Shown here one piece after another: positions 26,001 through 39,794 of a DNA stretch of 64,000 nucleotides (the first letter of the stretch is position 1; each line of letters starts with the position of its first letter). The notes under the pieces are model-generated. The model saw nothing but the letters and a program-made list of their open reading frames with translations. It was not told the origin of the DNA and did not search any database. The stretch comes from Polytrichum commune (Eukaryota > Streptophyta > Polytrichopsida > Polytrichales > Polytrichaceae). Location of the stretch: positions 65,423,554 to 65,487,553 of the forward strand of contig OX485803.1 in NCBI GenBank assembly GCA_950295325.1. The letters are read 5' to 3'. Both the position numbers and the translations under genes were made by a program.

Positions 26001-29000
26001 AGGCCATTGAACCTCACAAGTTGATAATCTGGCCTAACCTCAAAAGATCAGAGTTAAAGTCCAAGCCAGCAAATTCACAATCACAAGCCAAATGCTACTC
26101 AAGGCCATTGAACCTCACAAGTTGATAATCTGGCCTAACCTCAAAAGATCAGATTTGAAGTCTAAGCCAACAAATTCACAATCACAAGCCAAATGCTACT
26201 CAAGGCCATTGAACCTCACAAGTTGATAATCTGGCCTAACCTCAAAAGATCAGATTTGAAGTCTAAGCCAACAAATTCACAATCACAAGCCAAATGCTAC
26301 TCAAGGCCATTGAACCTCACAAGTTGATAATCTGGCCTAACCTCAAAATATTAGAGTTGAAGTCTAAGCCAGCAAATTCACAATCACAAGCCAAATGCTA
26401 CTCAAGGCCATTGAACCTCACAAGTTGATAATCTGGCCTAACCTCAAAAGATCAGAGTTGAAGTCTAAGCCAACAAATTCACAATCACAAGCCAAATGCT
26501 ACTCAAGGCCATTGAACCTCACAAGTTGATAATCTGGCCTAACCTCAAAAGATCAGAGTTGAAGTCCAAGCCAGCAAATTCACAATCACAAGCCAAATGC
26601 TACTCAAGGCCATTGAACCTCACAAGTTGATAATCTGGCCTAACCTCAAAAGATCATATTTGAAGTCTAAGCCAATAAATTCACAATCACAAGCCAAATG
26701 CTACTCAAGGCCATTGAACCTCACAAGTTGATAATCAGGCCTAACCTCAAAAGATCAGATTTGAAGTCTAAGCCAACAAATTCACAATCACAAGCCAAAT
26801 GCTACTCAAGGCCATTGAACCTCACAAGTTGATAATCTGGCCTAACCTCAAAATATCAGAGTTGAAGTCCAAGCCAGCAAATTCACAATCACAAGCCAAA
26901 TGCTAGTCAAGGCCATTGAACCTCACAAGTTGATAACCTGGCCTAACCTCAAAATATCAGAGTTGAAGTCCAAGCCAGCAAATTCACAATCACAAGCCAA
27001 ATGCTACTCAAGGCCATTGAACCTCACAAGTTGATAATCTGGCCTAACCTCAAAATATCAGAGTTGAAGTCCAAGCCAGCAAATTCACAATCACAAGCCA
27101 AATGCTACTCAAGGCCATTGAACCTCACAAGTTGATAATGTGGCCTAACCTCAAAAGATCAGATTTGAAGTCCAAGCCAACAAATTCACAATCACAAGCC
27201 AAATGCTACTGAAGGCCATTGAACCTCACAAGTTGATAATCTGGCCTAACCTCAAAAGATCAGATTTGAAGTCTAAGCCAACAAATTCACAATCACAAGC
27301 CAAATGCTACTCAAGGCCATTGAACCTCACAAGTTGATAATCTGGCCTAACCTCAAAATATTAGAGTTGAAGTCTAAGCCAACAAATTCACAATCACAAG
27401 CCAAATGCTACTCAAGAACATTGAACCTCACAAGTTGATAATCTGGCCTAACCTCAAAAGATCAGAGTTGAAGTCTAAGCCAACAAATTCACAATCACAA
27501 GCCAAATGCTACTCAAGGCCATTGAACCTCACAAGTTGATAATCTGGCCTAACCTCAAAAGATCAGAGTTGAAGTCCAAGCCAGCAAATTCACAATCACA
27601 AGCCAAATGCTACTCAAGGCCATTGAACCTCACAAGTTGATAATCTGGCCTAACCTCAAAAGATCAGATTTGAAGTCTAAGCCAATAAATTCACAATCAC
27701 AAGCCAAATGCTACTCAAGGCCATTGAACCTCACAAGTTGATAATCTGGCCTAACCTCAAAATATCAGAGTTGAAGTCCAAGCCAGCAAATTCACAATCA
27801 CAAGCCAAATGCTACTCAAGGCCATTGAACCTCACAAGTTGATAATCTGGCCTAACCTCAAAAGATCAGATTTCAAGTCTAAGCCAACAAATTCACCATC
27901 ACAAGCCAAATGCTACTCAAGGCCATTGAACCTCACAAGTTGATAATCAGGCCTAACCTCAAAAGATCAGATTTGAAGTCTAAGCCAACAAATTCACAAT
28001 CACAAGCCAAATGCTACTCAAGGCCATTGAACCTCACAAGTTGATAATCTGGCCTAACCTCAAAAGATCAGATTTGAAGTCTAAGCCAATAAATTCACAA
28101 TCACAAGCCAAATGCTACTCAAGGCCATTGAACCTCACAAGTTGATAATCTGGCCTAACCTCAAAATATCAGAGTTGAAGTCCAAGCCAGCAAATTCACA
28201 ATCACAAGCCAAATGCTACTCAAGGCCATTGAACCTCACAAGTTGATAATCTGGCCTAACCTCAAAAGATCAGATTTGAAGTCTAAGCCAACAAATTCAC
28301 AATCACAAGCCAAATGCTACTCAAGGCCATTGAACCTCACAAGTTGATAATCAGGCCTAACCTCAAAAGATCAGATTTGAAGTCTAAGCCAACAAATTCA
28401 CAATCACAAGCCAAATGCTACTCAAGGCCATTGAACCTCACAAGTTGATAATCTGGCCTAACCTCAAAATATCAGAGTTGAAGTCCAAGCCAGCAAATTC
28501 ACAATCACAAGCCAAATGCTACTCAAGGCCATTGAACCTCACAAGTTGATAACCTGGCCTAACCTCAAAATATCAGAGTTGAAGTCCAAGCCAGCAAATT
28601 CACAATCACAAGCCAAATGCTACTCAAGGCCATTGAACCTCACAAGTTGATAATCTGGCCTAACCTCAAAATATCAGAGTTGAAGTCCAAGCCAGCAAAT
28701 TCACAATCACAAGCCAAATGCTACTCAAGGCCATTGAACCTCACAAGTTGATAATGTGGCCTAACCTCAAAAGATCAGATTTGAAGTCCAAGCCAACAAA
28801 TTCACAATCACAAGCCAAATGCTACTCAAGGCCATTGAACCTCACAAGTTGATAATCTGGCCTAACCTCAAAAGATCAGATTTGAAGTCTAAGCCAACAA
28901 ATTCACAATCACAAGCCAAATGCTACTCAAGGCCATTGAACCTCACAAGTTGATAATCTGGCCTAACCTCAAAATATTAGAGTTGAAGTCTAAGCCAGCA

Positions 29001-29088
29001 AATTCACAATCACAAGCCAAATGCTACTCAAGGCCATTGAACCTCACAAGTTGATAATCTGGCCTAACCTCAAAAGATCAGAGTTGAA

Positions 29089-30098
29089 GTCTAAGCCAAC
29101 AAATTCACAATCACAAGCCAAATGCTACTCAAGGCCATTGAACCTCACAAGTTGATAATCTGGCCTAACCTCAAAAGATCAGAGTTGAAGTCCAAGCCAG
29201 CAAATTCACAATCACAAGCCAAATGCTACTCAAGGCCATTGAACCTCACAAGTTGATAATCTGGCCTAACCTCAAAAGATCAGATTTGAAGTCTAAGCCA
29301 ATAAATTCACAATCACAAGCCAAATGCTACTCAAGGCCATTGAACCTCACAAGTTGATAATCTGGCCTAACCTCAAAATATCAGAGTTGAAGTCCAAGCC
29401 AGCAAATTCACAATCACAAGCCAAATGCTACTCAAGGCCATTGAACCTCACAAGTTGATAATCTGGCCTAACCTCAAAAGATCAGATTTGAAGTCTAAGC
29501 CAACAAATTCACAATCACAAGCCAAATGCTACTCAAGGCCATTGAACCTCACAAGTTGATAATCTGGCCTAACCTCAAAAGATCATATTTGAAGTCTAAG
29601 CCAACAAATTCACAATCACAAGCCAAATGCTACTCAAGGCCATTGAACCTCACAAGTTGATAATCTGGCCTAACCTCAAAAGATCAGAGTTGAAGTCTAA
29701 GCCAACAAATTCACAATCACAAGCCAAATGCTACTCAAGGCCATTGAACCTCACAAGTTGATAATCTGGCCTAACCTCAAAAGATCAGAGTTGAAGTCTA
29801 AGCCAACAAATTCACAATCACAAGCCAAATGCTACTCAAGGCCATTGAACCTCACAAGTTGATAATCTGGCCTAACCTCAAAAGATCAGAGTTGAAGTCC
29901 AAGCCAGCAAATTCACAATCACAAGCCAAATGCTACTCAAGGCCATTGAACCTCACAAGTTGATAATCTGGCCTAACCTCAAAAGATCATATTTGAAGTC
30001 TAAGCCAACAAATTCACAATCACAAGCCAAATGCTACTCAAGGCCATTGAACCTCACAAGTTGATAATCTGGCCTAACCTCAAAATATTAGAGTTGAA
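29089..30098 (+). repeat. 10-monomer segment, copy at offset 50, left
   Basis: Monomers 289-298 match monomers 339-348 at exactly 5,050 bases: the AATAAA monomer at 29299/34349 and the L tail at 30085/35135, with the intervening class order kept (gtcc-cagc/T, AATAAA/K, gtcc-cagc/T, Y, G, G, gtcc-cagc, Y, L). One difference is pos 42 in monomer 293 versus 343. The spacing resembles the 48-monomer unit of domain A, but the content is different. Confidence 0.72.
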
Positions 30099-33000
30099 GT
30101 CTAAGCCAGCAAATTCACAATCACAAGCCAAATGCTACTCAAGGCCATTGAACCTCACAAGTTGATAATCTGGCCTAACCTCAAAAGATCAGAGTTGAAG
30201 TCTAAGCCAACAAATTCACAATCACAAGCCAAATGCTACTCAAGGCCATTGAACCTCACAAGTTGATAATCTGGCCTAACCTCAAAAGATCAGAGTTGAA
30301 GTCCAAGCCAGCAAATTCACAATCAGAAGCCAAATGCTACTCAAGGCCATTGAACCTCACAAGTTGATAATCTGGCCTAACCTCAAAATATCAGAGTTGA
30401 AGTCCAAGCCAGCAAATTCACAATCACAAGCCAAATGCTACTCAAGGCCATTGAACCTCACAAGTTGATAATCTGGCCTAACCTCAAAAGATCAGATTTG
30501 AAGTCTAAGCCAACAAATTCACAATCACAAGCCAAATGCTACTGAAGGCCATTGAACCTCACAAGTTGATAATCTGGCCTAACCTCAAAAGATCATATTT
30601 GAAGTCTAAGCCAACAAATTCACAATCACAAGCCAAATGCTACTCAAGGCCATTGAACCTCACAAGTTGATAATCTGGCCTAACCTCAAAAGATCAGAGT
30701 TGAAGTCTAAGCCAACAAATTCACAATCACAAGCCAAATGCTACTCAAGGCCATTGAACCTCACAAGTTGATAATCTGGCCTAACCTCAAAAGATCAGAG
30801 TTGAAGTCTAAGCCAACAAATTCACAATCACAAGCCAAATGCTACTCAAGGCCATTGAACCTCACAAGTTGATAATCTGGCCTAACCTCAAAAGATCAGA
30901 GTTGAAGTCCAAGCCAGCAAATTCACAATCACAAGCCAAATGCTACTCAAGGCCATTGAACCTCACAAGTTGATAATCTGGCCTAACCTCAAAAGATCAG
31001 ATTTGAAGTCTAAGCCAACAAATTCACAATCACAAGCCAAATGCTACTCAAGGCCATTGAACCTCACAAGTTGATAATCTGGCCTAACCTCAAAATATCA
31101 GAGTTGAAGTCCAAGCCAACAAATTCACAATCACAAGCCAAATGCTACTCAAGGCCATTGAACCTCACAAGTTGATAATCTGGCCTAACCTCAAAATATC
31201 AGAGTTGAAGTCTAAGCCAGCAAATTCACAATCACAAGCCAAATGCTACTCAAGGCCATTGAACCTCACAAGTTGATAATCTGGCCTAACCTCAAAAGAT
31301 CAGATTTGAAGTCTAAGCCAACAAATTCACAATCACAAGCCAAATGCTACTCAAGGCCATTGAACCTCACAAGTTGATAATCTGGCCTAACCTCAAAATA
31401 TCAGAGTTGAAGTCCAAGCCAGCAAATTCACAATCACAAGCCAAATGCTACTCAAGGCCATTGAACCTCACAAGTTGATAATCTGGCCTAACCTCAAAAT
31501 ATCAGAGTTGAAGTCCAAGCCAGCAAATTCACAATCACAAGCCAAATGCTACTCAAGGCCATTGAACCTCACAAGTTGATAATCTGGCCTAACCTCAAAA
31601 TATCAGAGTTGAAGTCCAAGCCAGCAAATTCACAATCACAAGCCAAATGCTACTCAAGGCCATTGAACCTCACAAGTTGATAATCTGGCCTAACCTCAAA
31701 AGATCATATTTGAAGTCTAAGCCAACAAATTCACAATCACAAGCCAAATGCTACTCAAGGCCATTGAACCTCACAAGTTGATAATCTGGCCTAACCTCAA
31801 AAGATCAGAGTTGAAGTCTAAGCCAACAAATTCACAATCACAAGCCAAATGCTACTCAAGGCCATTGAACCTCACAAGTTGATAATCTGGCCTAACCTCA
31901 AAAGATCAGAGTTAAAGTCCAAGCCAGCAAATTCACAATCACAAGCCAAATGCTACTCAAGGCCATTGAACCTCACAAGTTGATAATCTGGCCTAACCTC
32001 AAAAGATCAGATTTGAAGTCTAAGCCAACAAATTCACAATCACAAGCCAAATGCTACTCAAGGCCATTGAACCTCACAAGTTGATAATCTGGCCTAACCT
32101 CAAAATATCAGAGTTGAAGTCCAAGCCAGCAAATTCACAATCACAAGCCAAGTGCTACTCAAGGCCATTGAACCTCACAAGTTGATAATCTGGCCTAACC
32201 TCAAAAGATCAGATTTGAAGTCTAAGCCAACAAATTCACAATCACAAGCCAAATGCTACTCAAGGCCATTGAACCTCACAAGTTGATAATCTGGCCTAAC
32301 CTCAAAAGATCATATTTGAAGTCTAAGCCAACAAATTCACAATCACAAGCCAAATGCTACTCAAGGCCATTGAACCTCACAAGTTGATAATCTGGCCTAA
32401 CCTCAAAAGATCAGAGTTGAAGTCTAAGCCAACAAATTCACAATCACAAGCCAAATGCTACTCAAGGCCATTGAACCTCACAAGTTGATAATCTGGCCTA
32501 ACCTCAAAAGATCAGAGTTGAAGTCTAAGCCAACAAATTCACAATCACAAGCCAAATGCTACTCAAGGCCATTGAACCTCACAAGTTGATAATCTGGCCT
32601 AACCTCAAAAGATCAGAGTTGAAGTCCAAGCCAGCAAATTCACAATCACAAGCCAAATGCTACTCAAGGCCATTGAACCTCACAAGTTGATAATCTGGCC
32701 TAACCTCAAAAGATCATATTTGAAGTCTAAGCCAACAAATTCACAATCACAAGCCAAATGCTACTCAAGGCCATTGAACCTCACAAGTTGATAATCTGGC
32801 CTAACCTCAAAAGATCAGATTTGAAGTCTAAGCCAACAAATTCACAATCACAAGCCAAATGCTACTCAAGGCCATTGAACCTCACAAGTTGATAATCTGG
32901 CCTAACCTCAAAAGATCAGAGTTGAAGTCTAAGCCAACAAATTCACAATCACAAGCCAAATGCTACTCAAGGCCATTGAACCTCACAAGTTGATAATCTG

Positions 33001-34138
33001 GCCTAACCTCAAAAGATCAGAGTTAAAGTCCAAGCCAGCAAATTCACAATCACAAGCCAAATGCTACTCAAGGCCATTGAACCTCACAAGTTGATAATCT
33101 GGCCTAACCTCAAAAGATCAGATTTGAAGTCTAAGCCAACAAATTCACAATCACAAGCCAAATGCTACTCAAGGCCATTGAACCTCACAAGTTGATAATC
33201 TGGCCTAACCTCAAAATATCAGAGTTGAAGTCCAAGCCAGCAAATTCACAATCACAAGCCAAGTGCTACTCAAGGCCATTGAACCTCACAAGTTGATAAT
33301 CTGGCCTAACCTCAAAAGATCAGATTTGAAGTCTAAGCCAACAAATTCACAATCACAAGCCAAATGCTACTCAAGGCCATTGAACCTCACAAGTTGATAA
33401 TCTGGCCTAACCTCAAAAGATCATATTTGAAGTCTAAGCCAACAAATTCACAATCACAAGCCAAATGCTACTCAAGGCCATTGAACCTCACAAGTTGATA
33501 ATCTGGCCTAACCTCAAAAGATCAGAGTTGAAGTCTAAGCCAACAAATTCACAATCACAAGCCAAATGCTACTCAAGGCCATTGAACCTCACAAGTTGAT
33601 AATCTGGCCTAACCTCAAAAGATCATATTTGAAGTCTAAGCCAACAAATTCACAATCACAAGCCAAATGCTACTCAAGGCCATTGAACCTCACAAGTTGA
33701 TAATCTGGCCTAACCTCAAAAGATCAGAGTTGAAGTCCAAGCCAGCAAATTCACAATCACAAGCCAAATGCTACTCAAGGCCATTGAACCTCACAAGTTG
33801 ATAATCTGGCCTAACCTCAAAAGATCATATTTGAAGTCTAAGCCAACAAATTCACAATCACAAGCCAAATGCTACTCAAGGCCATTGAACCTCACAAGTT
33901 GATAATCTGGCCTAACCTCAAAAGATCAGATTTGAAGTCTAAGCCAACAAATTCACAATCACAAGCCAAATGCTACTGAAGGCCATTGAACCTCACAAGT
34001 TGATAATCTGGCCTAACCTCAAAAGATCATATTTGAAGTCTAAGCCAACAAATTCACAATCACAAGCCAAATGCTACTCAAGGCCATTGAACCTCACAAG
34101 TTGATAATCTGGCCTAACCTCAAAAGATCAGAGTTGAA

Positions 34139-35148
34139 GTCTAAGCCAACAAATTCACAATCACAAGCCAAATGCTACTCAAGGCCATTGAACCTCACAA
34201 GTTGATAATCTGGCCTAACCTCAAAAGATCAGAGTTGAAGTCCAAGCCAGCAAATTCACAATCACAAGCCAAATGCTACTCAAGGCCATTGAACCTCACA
34301 AGTTGATAATCTGGCCTAACCTCAAAAGATCAGATTTGAAGTCTAAGCCAATAAATTCACAATCACAAGCCAAATGCTACTCAAGGCCATTGAACCTCAC
34401 AAGTTGATAATCTGGCCTAACCTCAAAATATCAGAGTTGAAGTCCAAGCCAGCAAATTCACAATCACAAGCCAAATGCTACTCAAGGCCATTGAACCTCA
34501 CAAGTTGATAATCTGGCCTAACCTCAAAAGATCAGATTTGAAGTCTAAGCCAACAAATTCACAATCACAAGCCAAATGCTACTGAAGGCCATTGAACCTC
34601 ACAAGTTGATAATCTGGCCTAACCTCAAAAGATCATATTTGAAGTCTAAGCCAACAAATTCACAATCACAAGCCAAATGCTACTCAAGGCCATTGAACCT
34701 CACAAGTTGATAATCTGGCCTAACCTCAAAAGATCAGAGTTGAAGTCTAAGCCAACAAATTCACAATCACAAGCCAAATGCTACTCAAGGCCATTGAACC
34801 TCACAAGTTGATAATCTGGCCTAACCTCAAAAGATCAGAGTTGAAGTCTAAGCCAACAAATTCACAATCACAAGCCAAATGCTACTCAAGGCCATTGAAC
34901 CTCACAAGTTGATAATCTGGCCTAACCTCAAAAGATCAGAGTTGAAGTCCAAGCCAGCAAATTCACAATCACAAGCCAAATGCTACTCAAGGCCATTGAA
35001 CCTCACAAGTTGATAATCTGGCCTAACCTCAAAAGATCATATTTGAAGTCTAAGCCAACAAATTCACAATCACAAGCCAAATGCTACTCAAGGCCATTGA
35101 ACCTCACAAGTTGATAATCTGGCCTAACCTCAAAATATTAGAGTTGAA
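34139..35148 (+). repeat. 10-monomer segment, copy at offset 50, right
   Basis: This is the partner of 29089-30098 (offset 5,050). It also belongs to the large block that recurs at 51.7-62.6 kb: its AATAAA monomer (34349) and L tail (35135) reappear at 52125 and 52911, 176 monomers away. The same ten monomers are therefore present at least three times at long range, which helps order the amplification steps. Confidence 0.7.
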
Positions 35149-35249
35149 GTCTAAGCCAGCAAATTCACAATCACAAGCCAAATGCTACTCAAGGCCATTG
35201 AACCTCACAAGTTGATAATCTGGCCTAACCTCAAAAGATCAGAGTTAAA

Positions 35250-35754
35250 GTCCAAGCCAGCAAATTCACAATCACAAGCCAAATGCTACTCAGGGCCATT
35301 GAACCTCACAAGTTGATAATCTGGCCTAACCTCAAAAGATCAGATTTGAAGTCTAAGCCAACAAATTCACAATCACAAGCCAAATGCTACTCAAGGCCAT
35401 TGAACCTCACAAGTTGATAATCTGGCCTAACCTCAAAAGATCAGATTTGAAGTCTAAGCCAACAAATTCACAATCACAAGCCAAATGCTACTCAAGGCCA
35501 TTGAACCTCACAAGTTGATAATCTGGCCTAACCTCAAAATATTAGAGTTGAAGTCCAAGCCAGCAAATTCACAATCACAAGCCAAATGCTAGTCAAGGCC
35601 ATTGAACCTCACAAGTTGATAATGTGGCCTAACCTCAAAATATCAGAGTTGAAGTCCAAGCCAGCAAATTCACGATCACAAGCCAAATGCTACTCAAGGC
35701 CATTGAACCTCACAAGTTGATAATCTGGCCTAACCTCAAAAGATCAGAGTTGAA
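35250..35754 (+). repeat. Five-monomer patch shared with 43.6-44.1 kb, left
   Basis: Monomers 350-354 match monomers 433-437 at exactly 8,383 bases (83x101). They share three rare features in order: ctcagggcc (35291/43674), the L tail (35539/43922), and a ctag-aatgtgg monomer followed by cacgatcac (35673/44056), the last of which creates a CpG. The flanking monomers belong to different alignments, so this behaves as an insertion or gene-conversion patch within block I. Confidence 0.75.
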
Positions 35755-38700
35755 GTCCAAGCCAACAAATTCACAATCACAAGCCAAATGCTACTCAAGG
35801 CCATTGAACCTCACAAGTTGATGATCTGGCCTAACCTCAAAAGATCAGATTTGAAGTCTAAGCCAGCAAATTCACAATCACCAACCAAATGCTACTCAAG
35901 GCCATTGAACCTCACAAGTTGATAATCTGGCCTAACCTCAAAAGATCAGAGTTGAAGTCCAAGCCAGCAAATTCACAATCACAAGCCAAATGCTACTCAA
36001 GGCCATTGAACCTCACAAGTTGATAATCTGGCCTAACCTCAAAATATCAGAGTTGAAGTCTAAGCCAGCAAATTCACAATCACAAGCCAAATGCTACTCA
36101 AGGCCATTGAACCTCACAAGTTGATAATCTGGCCTAACCTCAAAAGATCAGATTTGAAGTCTAAGCCAACAAATTCACAATCACAAGCCAAATGCTACTC
36201 AAGGCCATTGAACCTCACAAGTTGATAATCTGGCCTAACCTCAAAATATCAGAGTTGAAGTCCAAGCCAGCAAATTCACAATCACAAGCCAAATGCTACT
36301 CAAGGCCATTGAACCTCACAAGTTGATAATCTGGCCTAACCTCAAAAGATCAGATTTGAAGTCTAAGCCAACAAATTCACAATCACAAGCCAAATGCTAC
36401 TGAAGGCCATTGAACCTCACAAGTTGATAATCTGGCCTAACCTCAAAAGATCATATTTGAAGTCTAAGCCAACAAATTCACAATCACAAGCCAAATGCTA
36501 CTCAAGGCCATTGAACCTCACAAGTTGATAATCTGGCCTAACCTCAAAAGATCAGAGTTGAAGTCTAAGCCAACAAATTCACAATCACAAGCCAAATGCT
36601 ACTCAAGGCCATTGAACCTCACAAGTTGATAATCTGGCCTAACCTCAAAAGATCAGAGTTAAAGTCCAAGCCAGCAAATTCACAATCACAAGCCAAATGC
36701 TACTCAAGGCCATTGAACCTCACAAGTTGATAATCTGGCCTAACCTCAAAAGATCAGATTTGAAGTCTAAGCCAACAAATTCACAATCACAAGCCAAATG
36801 CTACTCAAGGCCATTGAACCTCACAAGTTGATAATCTGGCCTAACCTCAAAATATCAGAGTTGAAGTCCAAGCCAGCAAATTCACAATCACAAGCCAAGT
36901 GCTACTCAAGGCCATTGAACCTCACAAGTTGATAATCTGGCCTAACCTCAAAAGATCATATTTGAAGTCTAAGCCAACAAATTCACAATCACAAGCCAAA
37001 TGCTACTGAAGGCCATTGAACCTCACAAGTTGATAATCTGGCCTAACCTCAAAAGATCATATTTGAAGTCTAAGCCAACAAATTCACAATCACAAGCCAA
37101 ATGCTACTCAAGGCCATTGAACCTCACAAGTTGATAATCTGGCCTAACCTCAAAAGCTCAGAGTTGAAGTCTAAGCCAACAAATTCACAATCACAAGCCA
37201 AATGCTACTCAAGGCCATTGAACCTCACAAGTTGATAATCTGGCCTAACCTCAAAAGATCAGATTTAAAGTCCAAGCCAGCAAATTCACAATCACAAGCC
37301 AAATGCTACTCAAGGCCATTGAACCTCACAAGTTGATAATCTGGCCTAACCTCAAAAGATCAGAGTTAAAGTCCAAGCCAGCAAATTCACAATCACAAGC
37401 CAAATGCTACTCAAGGCCATTGAACCTCACAAGTTGATAATCTGGCCTAACCTCAAAAGATCAGATTTGAAGTCTAAGCCAACAAATTCACAATCACAAG
37501 CCAAATGCTACTGAAGGCCATTGAACCTCACAAGTTGATAATGTGGCCTAACCTCAAAAGATCATATTTGAAGTCTAAGCCAACAAATTCACAATCACAA
37601 GCCAAATGCTACTCAAGGCCATTGAACCTCACAAGTTGATAATCTGGCCTAACCTCAAAAGATCAGAGTTGAAGTCTAAGCCAACAAATTCACAATCACA
37701 AGCCAAATGCTACTCAAGGCCATTGAACCTCACAAGTTGATAATCTGGCCTAACCTCAAAAGATCAGAGTTAAAGTCCAAGCCAGCAAATTCACAATCAC
37801 AAGCCAAATGCTACTCAAGGCCATTGAACCTCACAAGTTGATAATCTGGCCTAACCTCAAAAGATCAGATTTGAAGTCTTAGCCAACAAATTGACAATCA
37901 CAAGCCAAATGCTACTCAAGGCCATTGAACCTCACAAGTTGATAATGTGGCCTAACCTCAAAATATCAGAGTTGAAGTCCAAGCCAGCAAATTCACAATC
38001 ACAAGCCAAATGCTACTCAAGGCCATTGAACCTCACAAGTTGATAATCTGGCCTAACCTCAAAAGATCAGAGTTGAAGTCCAAGCCAGCAAATTCACAAT
38101 CACAAGCCAAATGCTACTCAAGGCCATTGAACCTCACAAGTTGATAATCTGGCCTAACCTCACAATATCAGAGTTGAAGTCCAAGCCAGCAAATTCACAA
38201 TCACAAGCCAAATGCTACTCAACGCCATTGAACCTCACAAGTTGATAATCTGGCCTAACCTCAAAAGATCAGAGTTGAAGTCCAAGCCAACAAATTCACA
38301 ATCACAAGCCAAATGCTACTCAAGGCCATTGAACCTCACAAGTTGATGATCTGGCCTAACCTCAAAAGATCAGATTTGAAGTCTAAGCCAGCAAATTCAC
38401 AATCACCAACCAAATGCTACTCAAGGCCATTGAACCTCACAAGTTGATAATCTGGCCTAACCTCAAAAGATCAGAGTTGAAGTCCAAGCCAGCAAATTCA
38501 CAATCACAAGCCAAATGCTACTCAAGGCCATTGAACCTCACAAGTTGATAATCTGGCCTAACCTCAAAATATCAGAGTTGAAGTCTAAGCGAGCAAATTC
38601 ACAATCACAAGCCAAATGCTACTCAAGGCCATTGAACCTCACAAGTTGATAATCTGGCCTAACCTCAAAAGATCAGATTTGAAGTCGAAGCCAACAAATT

Positions 38701-39491
38701 CACAATCACAAGCCAAATGCTACTCAAGGCCATTGAACCTCACAAGTTGATAATCTGGCCTAACCTCAAAATATCAGAGTTGAAGTCCAAGCCAGCAAAT
38801 TCACAATCACAAGCCAAATGCTACTCAAGGCCATTGAACCTCACAAGTTCATAATCTGGCCTAACCTCAAAAGATCAGATTTGAAGTCTAAGCCAACAAA
38901 TTCACAATCACAAGCCAAATGCTACTCAAGGCCATTGAACCTCACAAGTTGATAATCTGGCCTAACCTCAAAAGATCATATTTGAAGTCTAAGCCAACAA
39001 ATTCACAATCACAAGCCAAATGCTACTCAAGGCCATTGAACCTCACAAGTTGATAATCTGGCCTAACCTCAAAAGATCAGAGTTGAAGTCTAAGCCAACA
39101 AATTCACAATCACAAGCCAAATGCTACTCAAGGCCATTGAACCTCACAAGTTGATAATCTGGCCTAACCTCAAAAGATCAGAGTTAAAGTCCAAGCCAGC
39201 AAATTCACAATCACAAGCCAAATGCTACTGAAGGCCATTGAACCTCACAAGTTCATAATCTGGCCTAACCTGAAAAGATCAGATTTGAAGTCTAAGCCAA
39301 CAAATTCACAATCACAAGCCAAATGCTACTCAAGGCCATTGAACCTCACAAGTTGATAATCTGGCCTAACCTCAAAAGATCAGAGTTGAAGTCTAAGCCA
39401 ACAAATTCACAATCACAAGCCAAATGCTACTCAAGGCCATTGAACCTCACAAGTTGATAATCTGGCCTAACCTCAAAAGATCAGGGTTAAA

Positions 39492-39794
39492 GTCCAAGCC
39501 AGCAAATTCACAATCACAAGCCAAATGCTACTCAAGGCCATTGAACCTCACAAGTTGATAATCTGGCCTAACCTCAAAATATCAGAGTTGAAGTCTAAGC
39601 CAGCAAATTCACAATCACAAGCCAAATGCTACTCAAGGCCATTGAACCTCACAAGTTGATAACCTGGCCTAACCTCAAAATATCAGAGTTGAAGTCCAAG
39701 CCAACAAATTCACAATCACAAGCCAAATGCTACTCAAGGCCATTGAACCTCACAAGTTGATGATCTGGCCTAACCTCAAAAGATCAGATTTGAA
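39492..39794 (+). repeat. Isolated domain-A cassette inside domain D (left copy)
   Basis: Three consecutive monomers (392-394) show the domain A signature that is otherwise confined to 1-13.4 kb (with a partial echo near 20.9-21.2 kb). They are preceded by an R tail (tcagggttaaag at 39481), then a cagc/K monomer, a cagc/aacctgg/K monomer and a caac/gatgatct/T monomer. Only the ctag state is missing (ctac here). The same trio recurs 18,483 bases on at 57975. This is either a relic of the ancestral cassette or an exchange between distant parts of the array. Confidence 0.7.

Larger units (their letters stand above)
17001..35249 (+). repeat. Array domain C: irregular 10-12-monomer organisation (L tails)
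   Basis: The rare tail aatattagag (L) occurs in monomers 169, 180, 189, 200, 228, 240, 251, 261, 271, 287, 298 and 348, mostly 9-12 monomers apart (about 0.9-1.2 kb), with longer gaps where other material intervenes. A six-monomer signature recurs: an L tail, then a G-tail gtct monomer (usually cagc), gtct/caac with G, gtcc/cagc with T, an AATAAA monomer with K tail, then gtcc/cagc. It is seen at monomers 169-174, 189-194, 228-233, 240-245, 271-276 and 287-292. Adjacent repeats at 12 monomers (L at 23015/24227, AATAAA at 23340/24552) show that the unit was amplified in tandem, though imperfectly. Confidence 0.7.
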